Below are positions 1 through 8,484 of a stretch of DNA of 64,000 nt, piece by piece. The translations under genes and the position numbers were made by a program. The notes under the pieces are model-generated. The model had not been told where the DNA came from. It saw only the letters and a list, made by a program, of their open reading frames with translations, and made no database searches. The stretch covers positions 1-64,000 of the forward strand of contig NZ_MRTD01000011.1 in the NCBI RefSeq assembly GCF_001956295.1, given 5' to 3'. The stretch is from Paenibacillus sp. FSL A5-0031 (GTDB lineage: Bacteria; Bacillota; Bacilli; Paenibacillales; Paenibacillaceae). Every line of letters begins with the position of its first letter. The first letter of the stretch is position 1.

Positions 1-111
1 GTTTTTAAATTTTTGAGAAATAAGAAGGATTTTAAAAATTCTTTCTACCTCAAAAAAGCTTCTTAAGTTAAACGTTGAAAAGTTTTACAACTTTCAAAAT
101 GTTTGAAATTT

Positions 112-141
112 TTGGAAGGTTTGAAATAATTAATTTACAAT
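112..141 (+). promoter_or_regulatory. candidate sigma-A promoter for trmFO
   Basis: A TTGGAA element (112-117, 4 of 6 to the -35 consensus) and a TACAAT element (136-141, 5 of 6 to the -10) are separated by 18 bases. The region is very AT-rich, so chance matches are likely. The position, about 75 bases before the trmFO start, suits a promoter. Confidence 0.35.
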
Positions 142-147
142 AAAAAA

Positions 148-179
148 ACCTTTGAAGGCAAGGTAGTAGCGCCAAAGGT
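148..179 (+). promoter_or_regulatory. 5' leader hairpin before trmFO
   Basis: ACCTTTG (148-154) and CAAAGGT (173-179) form a perfect 7-bp stem with an 18-base loop. It lies between the candidate promoter and the trmFO ribosome binding site and is not followed by a T run, so it is a leader structure, not a terminator. No function is known. The AT-rich stretch 1-111 holds no gene that I can support. Confidence 0.3.
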
Positions 180-218
180 CAACCTACGTGAACTATATCT
201 GAAAGGATTGAATATATT

Positions 219-1538
219 TTGTCACAACCACAAAAAGTAACCGTCATCGGAGCAGGACTAGCAGGCAGCGAGGCAGCATGGCAAATTGCATCACAAGGAG
301 TACCTGTCGTTTTGTATGAAATGCGTCCAGTCACAAAAACACCTGCTCATCATACGAATCAATTTGCAGAGCTTGTATGCAGCAACAGCTTGCGTTCTAA
401 TGGTCTTGCAAATGCTGTTGGAGTATTAAAGGAAGAGATGCGCCGACTAGACTCGCTTATTTTAAGCTGTGCTGATCAGCACGCTGTACCTGCGGGAGGA
501 GCGCTGGCGGTTGACCGCGACGGTTTCTCTGGTGAAGTTACTCGCAGACTGCATGAGCATCCACTTGTTGAAGTACGGAATGAAGAGGTAACAGAAATTC
601 CGAAAGACGGGATAGTTGTTATTGCTACAGGCCCACTGACAGCACCGGGCTTGTCTTCACAAATTCAAGAGCTGCTGGGCGAAGAGTATTTTTATTTCTA
701 TGATGCTGCAGCGCCAATCGTTGAAAAAGATTCGATTGATATGAGCAAGGTTTATTTAGCTTCCCGTTACGATAAAGGTGAGGCTGCTTATTTGAACTGC
801 CCAATGACAGAAGAAGAATTTGAAATTTTCCACGAAGCGCTGACAACAGCTGAGAAAGCAGAAGTAAAAGATTTTGAGAAGGAAGTCTACTTTGAAGGCT
901 GTATGCCGATCGAAATTATGGCTAGCAGAGGCAAACAAACCGTATTGTTTGGACCTATGAAGCCAGTTGGACTTGTAAATCCGCACACGGGTGAGCTGCC
1001 GCATGCTGTAATTCAGCTTCGTCAGGATAACGCTGCAGGAACATTATACAACTTGGTTGGATTCCAGACTCATCTCAAATGGGGAGAGCAAAAACGCGTC
1101 TTCTCATTAATACCAGGTCTGGAAAATGCTGAGTTTGTTCGTTTCGGCGTTATGCATCGCAATACGTTTATCAATTCACCTCGTTTGCTTAAGCCTACCT
1201 ATCAGCTTAACAACCGCGAGACTTTATTTTTTGCAGGCCAGATGACCGGTGTTGAAGGTTATGTGGAATCTGCTGCTTCCGGCTTGATTGCTGGAATCAA
1301 CGCTGCAAGATTAGCTCGAGATCTTGAACCACTCGTATTGCCGGAGCAAACTACGCTTGGCAGTATGGCTCATTATATTACAACAGCCGATTTCAAGCAT
1401 TTCCAACCAATGAATGCTAATTTCGGTTTATTTCCACCGCTTGAGAAGAAGATCCGCAGCAAAAAAGAAAAGAACGAAATGATTGCGAATCGCGCTTTGG
1501 AAGGTATTGAGCAATTTAAAAAGGAACATTTGCAATAA
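219..1538 (+). CDS. trmFO: methylenetetrahydrofolate-tRNA (uracil-54-C5)-methyltransferase TrmFO
   Basis: Folate- and FAD-dependent enzyme that makes 5-methyluridine at position 54 of the tRNA T-loop, in the cytoplasm. The 439-residue protein has an N-terminal dinucleotide-binding motif (GAGLAG, residues 11-16). It also has the two conserved cysteines of the family, C54 in CSNSLRSN and C228 in EGCMPIE, matching Cys53 and Cys226 of the B. subtilis enzyme. The start is TTG at 219, 11 bases after GAAAGGA. In B. subtilis the gene (formerly gid) is followed by codV/xerC; here hslV follows after 57 bases. Length and motifs are normal for the family. Confidence 0.97.
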   Translation: MSQPQKVTVIGAGLAGSEAAWQIASQGVPVVLYEMRPVTKTPAHHTNQFAELVCSNSLRSNGLANAVGVLKEEMRRLDSLILSCADQHAVPAGGALAVDRDGFSGEVTRRLHEHPLVEVRNEEVTEIPKDGIVVIATGPLTAPGLSSQIQELLGEEYFYFYDAAAPIVEKDSIDMSKVYLASRYDKGEAAYLNCPMTEEEFEIFHEALTTAEKAEVKDFEKEVYFEGCMPIEIMASRGKQTVLFGPMKPVGLVNPHTGELPHAVIQLRQDNAAGTLYNLVGFQTHLKWGEQKRVFSLIPGLENAEFVRFGVMHRNTFINSPRLLKPTYQLNNRETLFFAGQMTGVEGYVESAASGLIAGINAARLARDLEPLVLPEQTTLGSMAHYITTADFKHFQPMNANFGLFPPLEKKIRSKKEKNEMIANRALEGIEQFKKEHLQ

Positions 1539-1595
1539 TATTGCGTAATGAAGGCATGGCAATTTAATTATTTGGAACCTTGAGGAGGCAAAGCA

Positions 1596-2141
1596 ATGGA
1601 AATGCAATTTCACGCTACAACGATTTGCGCAGTTCGTCATGAGGGAAAAGGTGCAATTGCCGGTGATGGTCAGGTCACTTTTGGGAATAGCATGGTCATG
1701 AAAAACTCTGCTAAAAAAGTAAGAAGGCTTTATCGCGGTCAAGTCGTCGCAGGTTTTGCAGGATCAGTTGCAGATGCCATTACTTTGTTCGAGAAGTTTG
1801 AGGCAAAGCTGGAGGAGCATCACGGCAACTTGCAGCGTTCAGCTGTTGAGCTTGCCAAGGAATGGCGTTCAGACCGTGTCCTTCGTAGATTGGAAGCGAT
1901 GATGCTCGTTATGGACAAAACCGGCTTGCTGCTTATTTCAGGCAACGGTGAGATCATTGAGCCAGATGACGGCATTCTAGCAATCGGCTCAGGCGGCAGC
2001 TTCGCATTATCAGCAGCAAGGGCGCTTCAGCGTCATGCACCTCAAATGGAAGCAAAGGATATCGCACGTTCATCGCTAGAAATAGCGGCAGAAATTTGTG
2101 TATTCACGAATCATAATATTATTGTTGAAGAGATCGTATAA
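1596..2141 (+). CDS. hslV: ATP-dependent protease proteolytic subunit HslV (ClpQ/CodW)
   Basis: Peptidase subunit of the HslVU (ClpYQ) two-component protease, a proteasome-like double hexamer that degrades unfolded substrates delivered by HslU. The 181-residue protein has the family core: ATTICAV near residue 7, GDGQVTFG and the Gly-rich GSGG. A strong GAGGAG sits 8 bases before the ATG. The N-terminus reads MEMQFHATT. The canonical nucleophile Thr (T8 or T9) is therefore not at position 2, and the Ser2 reported to act as nucleophile in B. subtilis CodW is missing. Processing before the Thr would be needed for activity. It is followed after 78 bases by its partner hslU. Confidence 0.95.
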   Translation: MEMQFHATTICAVRHEGKGAIAGDGQVTFGNSMVMKNSAKKVRRLYRGQVVAGFAGSVADAITLFEKFEAKLEEHHGNLQRSAVELAKEWRSDRVLRRLEAMMLVMDKTGLLLISGNGEIIEPDDGILAIGSGGSFALSAARALQRHAPQMEAKDIARSSLEIAAEICVFTNHNIIVEEIV

Positions 2142-2219
2142 ATCGAGTAACAGGATTTTGGATAGAAGGCCAAACTTCGGAAAGTCTTAGCGAAGAATAG
2201 AAATCGGAGGGATTTTATA

Positions 2220-3620
2220 ATGGGAAATGATGCACTGACGCCACGTCAGATCGTAGCGGAGCTTGATAAGTATATTGTTGGGCAAAAACCAGCGAAACGT
2301 TCTGTAGCCATTGCGCTTCGCAATCGTTACCGGAGAAGTTTGCTCGATGAAACGCTGCGCGATGAAATCGTTCCGAAAAATATTTTGATGATCGGACCTA
2401 CCGGAGTAGGTAAAACGGAAATCGCACGCCGCTTGGCAAAGCTGGTTAAAGCACCATTTGTGAAACTAGAAGCGACGAAATTTACTGAGGTCGGATATGT
2501 AGGCCGTGATGTTGAATCAATGGTCCGCGATCTAGTGGAAACAGCTATACGTATGGTGAAAACAGAAAAAACGGAAAAAGTAAAAGACAGAGCAGAAAAA
2601 TTAGCTAATGATCGCATCGTTTCTTTGCTTGCACCGTCAACGGCTAAGGCCAAATCGCAAAAAAATCCATTTGAAATGTTGTTTGGCAATCAACAGCAAT
2701 CAGAAGAGCAAAAGGAAGAGCCGGAAGTGGAAAATGCGCTTTTTCAAAAACGTTCACAAATTAAAGAACAGCTCGCGGCTGGCAAGCTGGAAAACGAAAT
2801 CATTGAAATTGAGGTAGAGGACTCCTCTCCTAATATGATGGATATGCTTTCAGGCCAGGGTCCAGAGGGCATGGGCATGAATATGCAGGAGCTGTTCGGT
2901 CAATTAATGCCGAAGAAGCCGAAGAAGCGCAAGCTGCCTGTAAAGGAAGCACGCAAGGTGTTGACTCAGGAGGAAGCTAACAAAATAATCGATATGGATG
3001 ATGTCATTACCGAATCGATTACAAGAGCTGAGCAATCCGGCATTATTTTCATAGATGAAATTGACAAAATTGCGAGCCCATCACGTGGATCTGGCCCAGA
3101 TGTATCTAGGGAAGGTGTTCAACGTGATATTTTGCCTATCGTTGAAGGCTCAACTGTCATGACAAAATATGGTCCAGTTAAAACGGATTATGTGTTGTTT
3201 ATCGCTGCTGGCGCGTTTCATGTTGCGAAACCTTCGGACTTGATACCAGAGCTTCAAGGTCGTTTCCCGATTCGGGTAGAGCTGACTAGTCTTAGCTTGG
3301 ACGACTTTGTAAGCATTTTGAAAGAACCAAAAAATGCTTTAACGAAGCAGTATTCAGCTCTACTTGAAACGGAAGGCATTCAGATCGAATTTACGGATGA
3401 GGCGATTCGCGAGCTTGCGTCTATTGCCGCAGATGTTAACCGCAATACAGAAAATATTGGCGCACGTCGCTTGCATACGATTTTGGAGAAGCTGCTGGAG
3501 GATCTATCTTTTGAAGCGCCTGAGCTGTCGCTCGAAAAAATGACGATTACGCCGGATTACGTTCGAGAAAAACTCGGAAGCATTGCGCAAAATCGTGATT
3601 TGAGTCAATATATACTGTAG
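2220..3620 (+). CDS. hslU: HslU ATPase/unfoldase subunit (ClpY)
   Basis: AAA+ unfoldase that feeds substrates to HslV. The 466-residue protein has Walker A GPTGVGKT (residues 59-66), an inserted charged I domain (about 110-245), Walker B IIFIDEID (about 275-282) and a sensor-2 region GARRLHT. It ends in the short hydrophobic tail SQYIL that docks into HslV. The ATG follows GGAGG. It is probably co-transcribed with hslV and with codY, which begins 27 bases after it. Confidence 0.97.
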   Translation: MGNDALTPRQIVAELDKYIVGQKPAKRSVAIALRNRYRRSLLDETLRDEIVPKNILMIGPTGVGKTEIARRLAKLVKAPFVKLEATKFTEVGYVGRDVESMVRDLVETAIRMVKTEKTEKVKDRAEKLANDRIVSLLAPSTAKAKSQKNPFEMLFGNQQQSEEQKEEPEVENALFQKRSQIKEQLAAGKLENEIIEIEVEDSSPNMMDMLSGQGPEGMGMNMQELFGQLMPKKPKKRKLPVKEARKVLTQEEANKIIDMDDVITESITRAEQSGIIFIDEIDKIASPSRGSGPDVSREGVQRDILPIVEGSTVMTKYGPVKTDYVLFIAAGAFHVAKPSDLIPELQGRFPIRVELTSLSLDDFVSILKEPKNALTKQYSALLETEGIQIEFTDEAIRELASIAADVNRNTENIGARRLHTILEKLLEDLSFEAPELSLEKMTITPDYVREKLGSIAQNRDLSQYIL

Positions 3621-3647
3621 TTGTTATGAGTTTTGGGAGGCATTAGA

Positions 3648-4418
3648 ATGACTTTACTAACGAAGACTAGAACGCTGAACCGGTTGTTGCAACGCGCAGC
3701 TGGCAAAGCGCTGAGTTTCAGGGAAATGGCAGAAGTACTTTGTACAACGATTCAAACCAATGTGTTTGTCGTCAGCCGGAGGGGTAAAATACTTGGATGC
3801 TCCGCAGTAGATGCGTTTGATCATGATTTCATGCGAACGTTATCAGCTGATGAGCTTCGTTTTCCGCAAGAGAGCAACGTTCGGTTTCTTGATATGCAGG
3901 AATCGATGACGAATGTGAAACCTGATTCGGGAATTTACGAAACTTTTCCGCGGTTAGGTGATCAAGAAATTATGACGGTTGTACCTATTATTGGCGGAGG
4001 AGATCGTCTAGGTACGTTGGTCCTGACCCGTTTGTCCGGTACTTTCGATGACGATGACCTTATTTTAGCTGAATATGGTTCAACGATTGTAGGCATGGAG
4101 ATTTTACGGGAGCGCGCGGATGAGATTGAGCAAGAGGTTCGCAGTCGTGCAGTCGTTGCCGTTGCAGTCGGTTCGTTGTCATTTAGCGAATTAGAAGCAG
4201 TCGAGCATATTTTCGAGGAGCTTGATGGCAAGGAAGGTTTGCTTGTCGCATCGAAGATCGCTGATCGAGTAGGCATAACTCGTTCAGTTATTGTAAATGC
4301 GCTTAGGAAACTGGAGAGTGCTGGTGTCATAGAAACAAGGTCATTAGGCATGAAAGGCACATACATTAAAATATTAAATCACCAATTATTGCAAGAATTA
4401 GATAAGATGAAGCGATAA
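3648..4418 (+). CDS. codY: GTP- and branched-chain-amino-acid-sensing global repressor CodY
   Basis: Transcription factor that represses stationary-phase, amino-acid and often motility genes when GTP and Ile/Leu/Val are abundant. The start chosen is ATG 3648, 7 bases after GGGAGG; an in-frame upstream TTG at 3633 overlaps that site and is unlikely. The 256-residue product has an N-terminal GAF ligand-binding domain and a C-terminal winged helix-turn-helix (ASKIADRVGITRSV, about residues 200-213) matching the CodY DNA-binding motif. A terminator follows, then the fla/che promoter, as in B. subtilis where CodY represses that promoter. Confidence 0.97.
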   Translation: MTLLTKTRTLNRLLQRAAGKALSFREMAEVLCTTIQTNVFVVSRRGKILGCSAVDAFDHDFMRTLSADELRFPQESNVRFLDMQESMTNVKPDSGIYETFPRLGDQEIMTVVPIIGGGDRLGTLVLTRLSGTFDDDDLILAEYGSTIVGMEILRERADEIEQEVRSRAVVAVAVGSLSFSELEAVEHIFEELDGKEGLLVASKIADRVGITRSVIVNALRKLESAGVIETRSLGMKGTYIKILNHQLLQELDKMKR

Positions 4419-4442
4419 TTATAGGACGTTTAGACCATTTTT

Positions 4443-4474
4443 GCCCTATCTGATTTTAAAGATAGGGCTTTTTT
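4443..4474 (+). terminator. intrinsic terminator after codY
   Basis: A perfect 9-bp stem, GCCCTATCT (4443-4451) with AGATAGGGC (4460-4468), and an 8-base loop, followed directly by a T run. It separates the hslVU-codY unit from the flagellar operon. Confidence 0.9.
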
Positions 4475-4524
4475 CTTATTGTAATAATTTAGGAAATTGT
4501 TGAATATTATCATGTCGGCAAAAA

Positions 4525-4564
4525 TCGACACATGTATCTCATTTTTTTAATATTTACTGTCGAA
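4525..4564 (+). promoter_or_regulatory. candidate sigma-A fla/che promoter with overlapping Spo0A-type box
   Basis: TCGACA (4525-4530, 5 of 6 to -35), 17 bases, then TAATAT (4548-4553, 4 of 6 to -10) places transcription start near 4560. A perfect TGTCGAA (4558-4564), the core of the Spo0A binding site, overlaps that start. An imperfect dyad TGTCG(N8)CGACA (4513-4530) covers the -35. A weak CodY-like sequence (about 10 of 15 positions) lies at 4484-4498. All assignments are by eye. Confidence 0.4.
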
Positions 4565-4634
4565 CAAAGAAGGAATGAGCAGTAATCTGTTGAATACGTT
4601 AAGAAGATCCCCTATGTGAAAGTGGTGAAACTAC

Positions 4635-5048
4635 GTGAATTTGTTGAATGGCGCAGCATTTGGAAGAATGGAAGGTGCGCTTCAAGCAGCTGAAATGCGG
4701 CAGCGCGTCATTTCTAACAATGTGGCAAACGGTGATACGCCGCATTTCAAACGGTCAGAGGTTTTGTTTGAGGAATTATTAGAGCAATCCATGGGAAATA
4801 CGCAAGGGCAATTGATCGGCAAACGAACGAATCAAAAGCATATTGCTATTGGAGCAAGTTCTTCTAATGTACCTATACCCAAACTTATTACCGATGAAAC
4901 AACTTCGATGAACAACAATGAAAATAATGTTGATGTCGATCGTGAGATGTCTTTGCTTGCTAAGAACCAATTAAGCTACAACTTTTATGTCCAACAGATT
5001 AATCATGAGGTAAGAATGATGCGCACAGCGATTGAAGGGAGAGCTTAA
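4635..5048 (+). CDS. flgB: flagellar basal-body rod protein FlgB
   Basis: Proximal rod subunit exported by the flagellar type III system. The 137-residue protein has the rod-family N-terminal motif (ISNNVANGDTPHFK, about residues 27-40). The conserved C-terminal helix has the NQLSYNFYVQQINHEVRMM pattern. The start is GTG 4635, after a weak GTGG-type ribosome site. It is the first gene of the large fla/che operon, and flgC follows after 2 bases. Confidence 0.95.
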   Translation: MNLLNGAAFGRMEGALQAAEMRQRVISNNVANGDTPHFKRSEVLFEELLEQSMGNTQGQLIGKRTNQKHIAIGASSSNVPIPKLITDETTSMNNNENNVDVDREMSLLAKNQLSYNFYVQQINHEVRMMRTAIEGRA

Positions 5049-5050
5049 CG

Positions 5051-5500
5051 ATGAAATTGTCCACAGGGTTTGATATCAGCGCTTCGGCTCTATCAGCACA
5101 AAGACTGCGGATGGATGTAATTTCTTCTAATATAGCGAATGCTGAAACGACGAGAGGCAGTTTTGTAAATGGACAATTCCAGCCGTATAAGAGAAAGATG
5201 GTTGTCATTGAACCTCTGCAGCAGTCCTTCTCAAATGTGCTTTCTCAGCAAATGAATGAAAACTCCGCTGCTCAAGGAGTTAAAGTTACGAGAATTAAAG
5301 AGGATCAATCGCCAAACAAGCTCATTTATAATCCAACGCATCCTGATGCTGATGCAAACGGCTATGTTAATATGCCGAATGTGGATGTAACGAAGGAAAT
5401 GGTAGATATGATTGCAGCTACAAGATCTTACGAAGCAAACGTAACCGCGCTAAACGCTACCAAATCAATGTTTGTTAAGGCACTAGAAATAGGAAAGTAA
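5051..5500 (+). CDS. flgC: flagellar basal-body rod protein FlgC
   Basis: Rod subunit of 149 residues. It has the N-terminal ISSNIANAET motif and the C-terminal VDMIAATRSYEANVTALN segment, both typical of axial rod proteins, which form coiled coils in the rod. The ATG follows GGAGAG within the end of flgB. Its position between flgB and fliE is the standard one in Firmicutes. Confidence 0.96.
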   Translation: MKLSTGFDISASALSAQRLRMDVISSNIANAETTRGSFVNGQFQPYKRKMVVIEPLQQSFSNVLSQQMNENSAAQGVKVTRIKEDQSPNKLIYNPTHPDADANGYVNMPNVDVTKEMVDMIAATRSYEANVTALNATKSMFVKALEIGK

Positions 5501-5536
5501 TTGATTAACAATTCCATATGAAGTATTGGGGGAGTA

Positions 5537-5845
5537 ATGATGATACAAGCGATGTCGCTTAGCCCGGTTCAGCCAACCAAACTCATTGAAACTAAATCGG
5601 TTCAAGAAGCGACTCCGGCGCAATTGACGCAATCATTTGGTCAATATCTAGAAACGGCAATTAATAATGTAAGTGATCAGGAAAAGAACGTTCATAAGCT
5701 TAACGACAAATACTTAATAGGTCAGGTTGACGTTTCAAAGGTTTTAATTGCTTCTGAGCAGGCGCAACTAAGTTTGCAGCTTACCTCACAAGTCCGCAAC
5801 AAAATGGTCGAGGCATATCAAGAAATGATGCGGATGCAAATTTAA
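5537..5845 (+). CDS. fliE: flagellar hook-basal body protein FliE
   Basis: Small export substrate (102 residues) that joins the MS ring to the rod. The C-terminal half (about 55-102: KYLIGQVDVSKVLIASEQ, then LSLQLTSQVRNKMVEAYQEMMRM) is the conserved FliE helix pair. GGGGGAG precedes two tandem ATGs (5537 and 5540), and either could start the protein. Confidence 0.95.
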   Translation: MMIQAMSLSPVQPTKLIETKSVQEATPAQLTQSFGQYLETAINNVSDQEKNVHKLNDKYLIGQVDVSKVLIASEQAQLSLQLTSQVRNKMVEAYQEMMRMQI

Positions 5846-5887
5846 CCATCATGAAGACCTAGCATAGTATTTGGGTGAGGTGAAAAT

Positions 5888-7459
5888 GTGAACGAGAGAA
5901 TCGCCCAGTTTCGAGGTAGGCTTACACAATTATGGAGCCAGACGGGCAGAAAACAAAAAATTTGGTTGGGGGCATCTATTAGTGGACTATTGTTAGCAAT
6001 TATTTTGTTAACGATTGTATTTACGAGAACGGAATACGAAATTGCTTTTCAAGGTTTGGATACAACAGACGCAGCTGCTATTATGACTTACTTAGACGGA
6101 AGCGGAATACCTTACCAGCTCAGCAACAATGGGAAAAGCATTTCAGTACCGAGCACAGATGCAGCACGAATAAAGGTAGATGTAGGTTCTCAAGGTTTAG
6201 TTCAAAACGGTTCCATTGGTTTTGAAGCATTTAATGCAAGCTCAAGCCAGTTTGGCACAACCGAAAATGAATTCAATGTAAAATATTTGAATGCTTTGAA
6301 CGGTGAAGTTCAACAGTTGCTGAATGCGATGCAAGGTGTGGACAGTTCGAAGGTTTTGGTTAACTTGCCAAAAGAAAGTGTATTTCTTTCTGCAGAAGAC
6401 GCGGAGCAAGCATCAGCATCGATTATGATGAAATTCGTGTCTGGCTATCGTCCAAGCCAGAAGGAAATCGACGGCTATTACAACTTGGTGAAAACAGCAG
6501 TTCCGGATTTGGCAATTAAGGATATTACGATCTCAAGTCCTCAAGGCGAATTAATTTACTCTGATGTTGCTGGCGGGATTGCTAATAATTCAGATGCGGT
6601 TGAGTCCCAATTCGTCATTCAAAGGAAATACGAGGCTGAGCTCAAGAAAAATATCCAGCAGTTTCTAGGAACGATCGTTGGAGCTGATAATTTAGTCGTT
6701 CAAGTTTCTAGCAGCATGAACTTCGATAAGAAGACATCGCAAGAATCTGTTGTGAAGCCGCTAGACAATAACAACAATAACGGCATTATCATTAGTGAAC
6801 AGCTGAATAACAGTACTTCGACTGGCAATTCCGGAGACGCTGGCGGTGTTGCAGGAACTGGAGAGACTGACGTGCCAGGCTACGAAGCGGCTGCGACGGG
6901 CAGCAATTCTTCAGAATCGAACTCGACTATTCGGAATTATGATGTGACACGAATCAACAACAACATCGAATCCGGACCATTTGTTTTAAAAGACCTTTCT
7001 ATTAGTATCGGCATTGAACAGTCACAAATGAATGATGAAGCAAGCAGAACGGCCATTATGACATATTTGACTGCATTGGTGCGCGCACAACTAGCTGATT
7101 CTGGTCAAGATGTAACCAATGACGCATTGATAGAGAAAAAAGTTGCTCTTATTGCAAGAACATTTTCTGGAAGCAGTTCTGCTAAGGAATCGAGCCTCCT
7201 ATCAACACCTTGGATTATCGGAATTGGTGTTGCTGCTCTTGCTATCATTGGCGGACTTATCTACATGTTAGCACGCAGACGCAAGAAGGTTGCCGAGGAA
7301 GAAATTGAATTGGTTGCTCCAGCTAAAGTGGAATATCCAACTCTTGATTTGGAAAGTGTCAACAACGACAGTCAGGCTAGAAAAAATCTTGAAACACTTG
7401 CCAAACGAAAACCGGATGAGTTCGTTAACCTTCTTCGCACATGGCTTGTGGATGAATAG
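5888..7459 (+). CDS. fliF: flagellar MS-ring protein FliF
   Basis: Membrane ring on which the rod, export gate and C ring are built. The 523-residue protein has two membrane segments (about 26-46 and 442-462) enclosing the ring-building YscJ/FliF domains. The region about 290-345 is an Asn/Ser/Gly-rich low-complexity loop. The C-terminal tail (about 498-523, ending RTWLVDE) is the FliG-binding peptide. The start is GTG 5888 after GGGTGAGG. fliG follows immediately. Confidence 0.97.
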   Translation: MNERIAQFRGRLTQLWSQTGRKQKIWLGASISGLLLAIILLTIVFTRTEYEIAFQGLDTTDAAAIMTYLDGSGIPYQLSNNGKSISVPSTDAARIKVDVGSQGLVQNGSIGFEAFNASSSQFGTTENEFNVKYLNALNGEVQQLLNAMQGVDSSKVLVNLPKESVFLSAEDAEQASASIMMKFVSGYRPSQKEIDGYYNLVKTAVPDLAIKDITISSPQGELIYSDVAGGIANNSDAVESQFVIQRKYEAELKKNIQQFLGTIVGADNLVVQVSSSMNFDKKTSQESVVKPLDNNNNNGIIISEQLNNSTSTGNSGDAGGVAGTGETDVPGYEAAATGSNSSESNSTIRNYDVTRINNNIESGPFVLKDLSISIGIEQSQMNDEASRTAIMTYLTALVRAQLADSGQDVTNDALIEKKVALIARTFSGSSSAKESSLLSTPWIIGIGVAALAIIGGLIYMLARRRKKVAEEEIELVAPAKVEYPTLDLESVNNDSQARKNLETLAKRKPDEFVNLLRTWLVDE

Positions 7460-7470
7460 AGGTGGTTCAT

Positions 7471-8484
7471 GTGTCAAAATCAATGCAAGGATTATCTGGT
7501 CGACAGAAAGCTGCCATTTTACTTATTACGCTTGGACCTGATGTTTCCTCTCAAATATTTAAGCATTTAAGAGATGAAGAAATTGAACAGCTTACACTTG
7601 AAATCGCAAATGTCCGTAAAGTGGACAGTAGTGATCGTGAAACGATTTTAAGCGAGTTCCACCAAATCTGTATGGCTCAAGAGTATATCACGCAAGGCGG
7701 CATTTCTTATGCCAAAGACATTTTGGAGAAAGCGCTTGGTGAACAAAAAGCTCTTGAAGTTATTAACCGGTTAACGGCAACGCTTCAAGTAAGACCATTT
7801 GACTTCGCTAGAAAAGCGGAGCCTACACAAATTTTGAACTTTATTCAAAATGAGAACTCGCAAACGATTGCTTTGGTATTATCGTATTTGCAATCGGAGC
7901 AGTCCTCGCACATTCTTTCGTCGCTGCCGCAAGAGAAACAAGCAGAGGTTGCGAGGCGAATTGCTCTGATGGATAGCACATCGCCAGAAGTCATTTCGCA
8001 GGTGGAAAGAGTGCTTGAGCAAAAACTGTCCGCAACCGTTACCCAGGATTACACGAATGCTGGCGGTATCGACTCTATCGTTCAAATATTGAATGGTGTC
8101 GATCGCGGGACGGAGCGTACGATTCTCGACGCGCTTGAAATTCAAGATCCAGAGCTTGCAGAAGAAATCAAAAAACGGATGTTCGTGTTCGAGGACATTG
8201 TCAATATCGACAATCGCTCCATTCAACGAATCATTCGCGATATCGAGAATTCCGATCTTCAGCTTGCGCTTAAAGTGGCAAGTGAAGAAGTTAGAGAAGC
8301 GATCTTCCGCAATATGTCGAAGCGTATGGCCGAAACATTCAAAGAAGAAATGGAATTTATGGGACCAGTGCGGCTTCGTGATGTTGAAGAAGCGCAAACA
8401 CGCATTGTTGCTACGATTCGCAGATTAGAAGAGTCAGGTGAAATCATCATCGCCCGTGGTGGAGGAGACGATATCATTGTCTAA
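7471..8484 (+). CDS. fliG: flagellar motor switch protein FliG
   Basis: C-ring subunit that couples stator force to rotation and binds FliF, FliM and the stator. GTG 7471 is preferred because GAGGTGG lies 6 bases upstream; the in-frame GTG at 7462 overlaps that site. The 337-residue product has the N-terminal SGRQKAAILLITLG segment, a middle ENSQT motif at the place of the EHPQ loop, and the charged C-terminal torque helix (SKRMAETFKEEMEFMG). It overlaps fliH by 8 bases. Confidence 0.97.
   Translation: MSKSMQGLSGRQKAAILLITLGPDVSSQIFKHLRDEEIEQLTLEIANVRKVDSSDRETILSEFHQICMAQEYITQGGISYAKDILEKALGEQKALEVINRLTATLQVRPFDFARKAEPTQILNFIQNENSQTIALVLSYLQSEQSSHILSSLPQEKQAEVARRIALMDSTSPEVISQVERVLEQKLSATVTQDYTNAGGIDSIVQILNGVDRGTERTILDALEIQDPELAEEIKKRMFVFEDIVNIDNRSIQRIIRDIENSDLQLALKVASEEVREAIFRNMSKRMAETFKEEMEFMGPVRLRDVEEAQTRIVATIRRLEESGEIIIARGGGDDIIV

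Noticed and set aside
1..111. Possible gene fragment at the left end
   Set aside because: Very AT-rich with no open frame that resembles a protein; only leader-type features nearby.
8438..8476. Longer FliH start at GTG 8438
   Set aside because: No ribosome site in front of it, while TTG 8477 has GGAGGA at good spacing.
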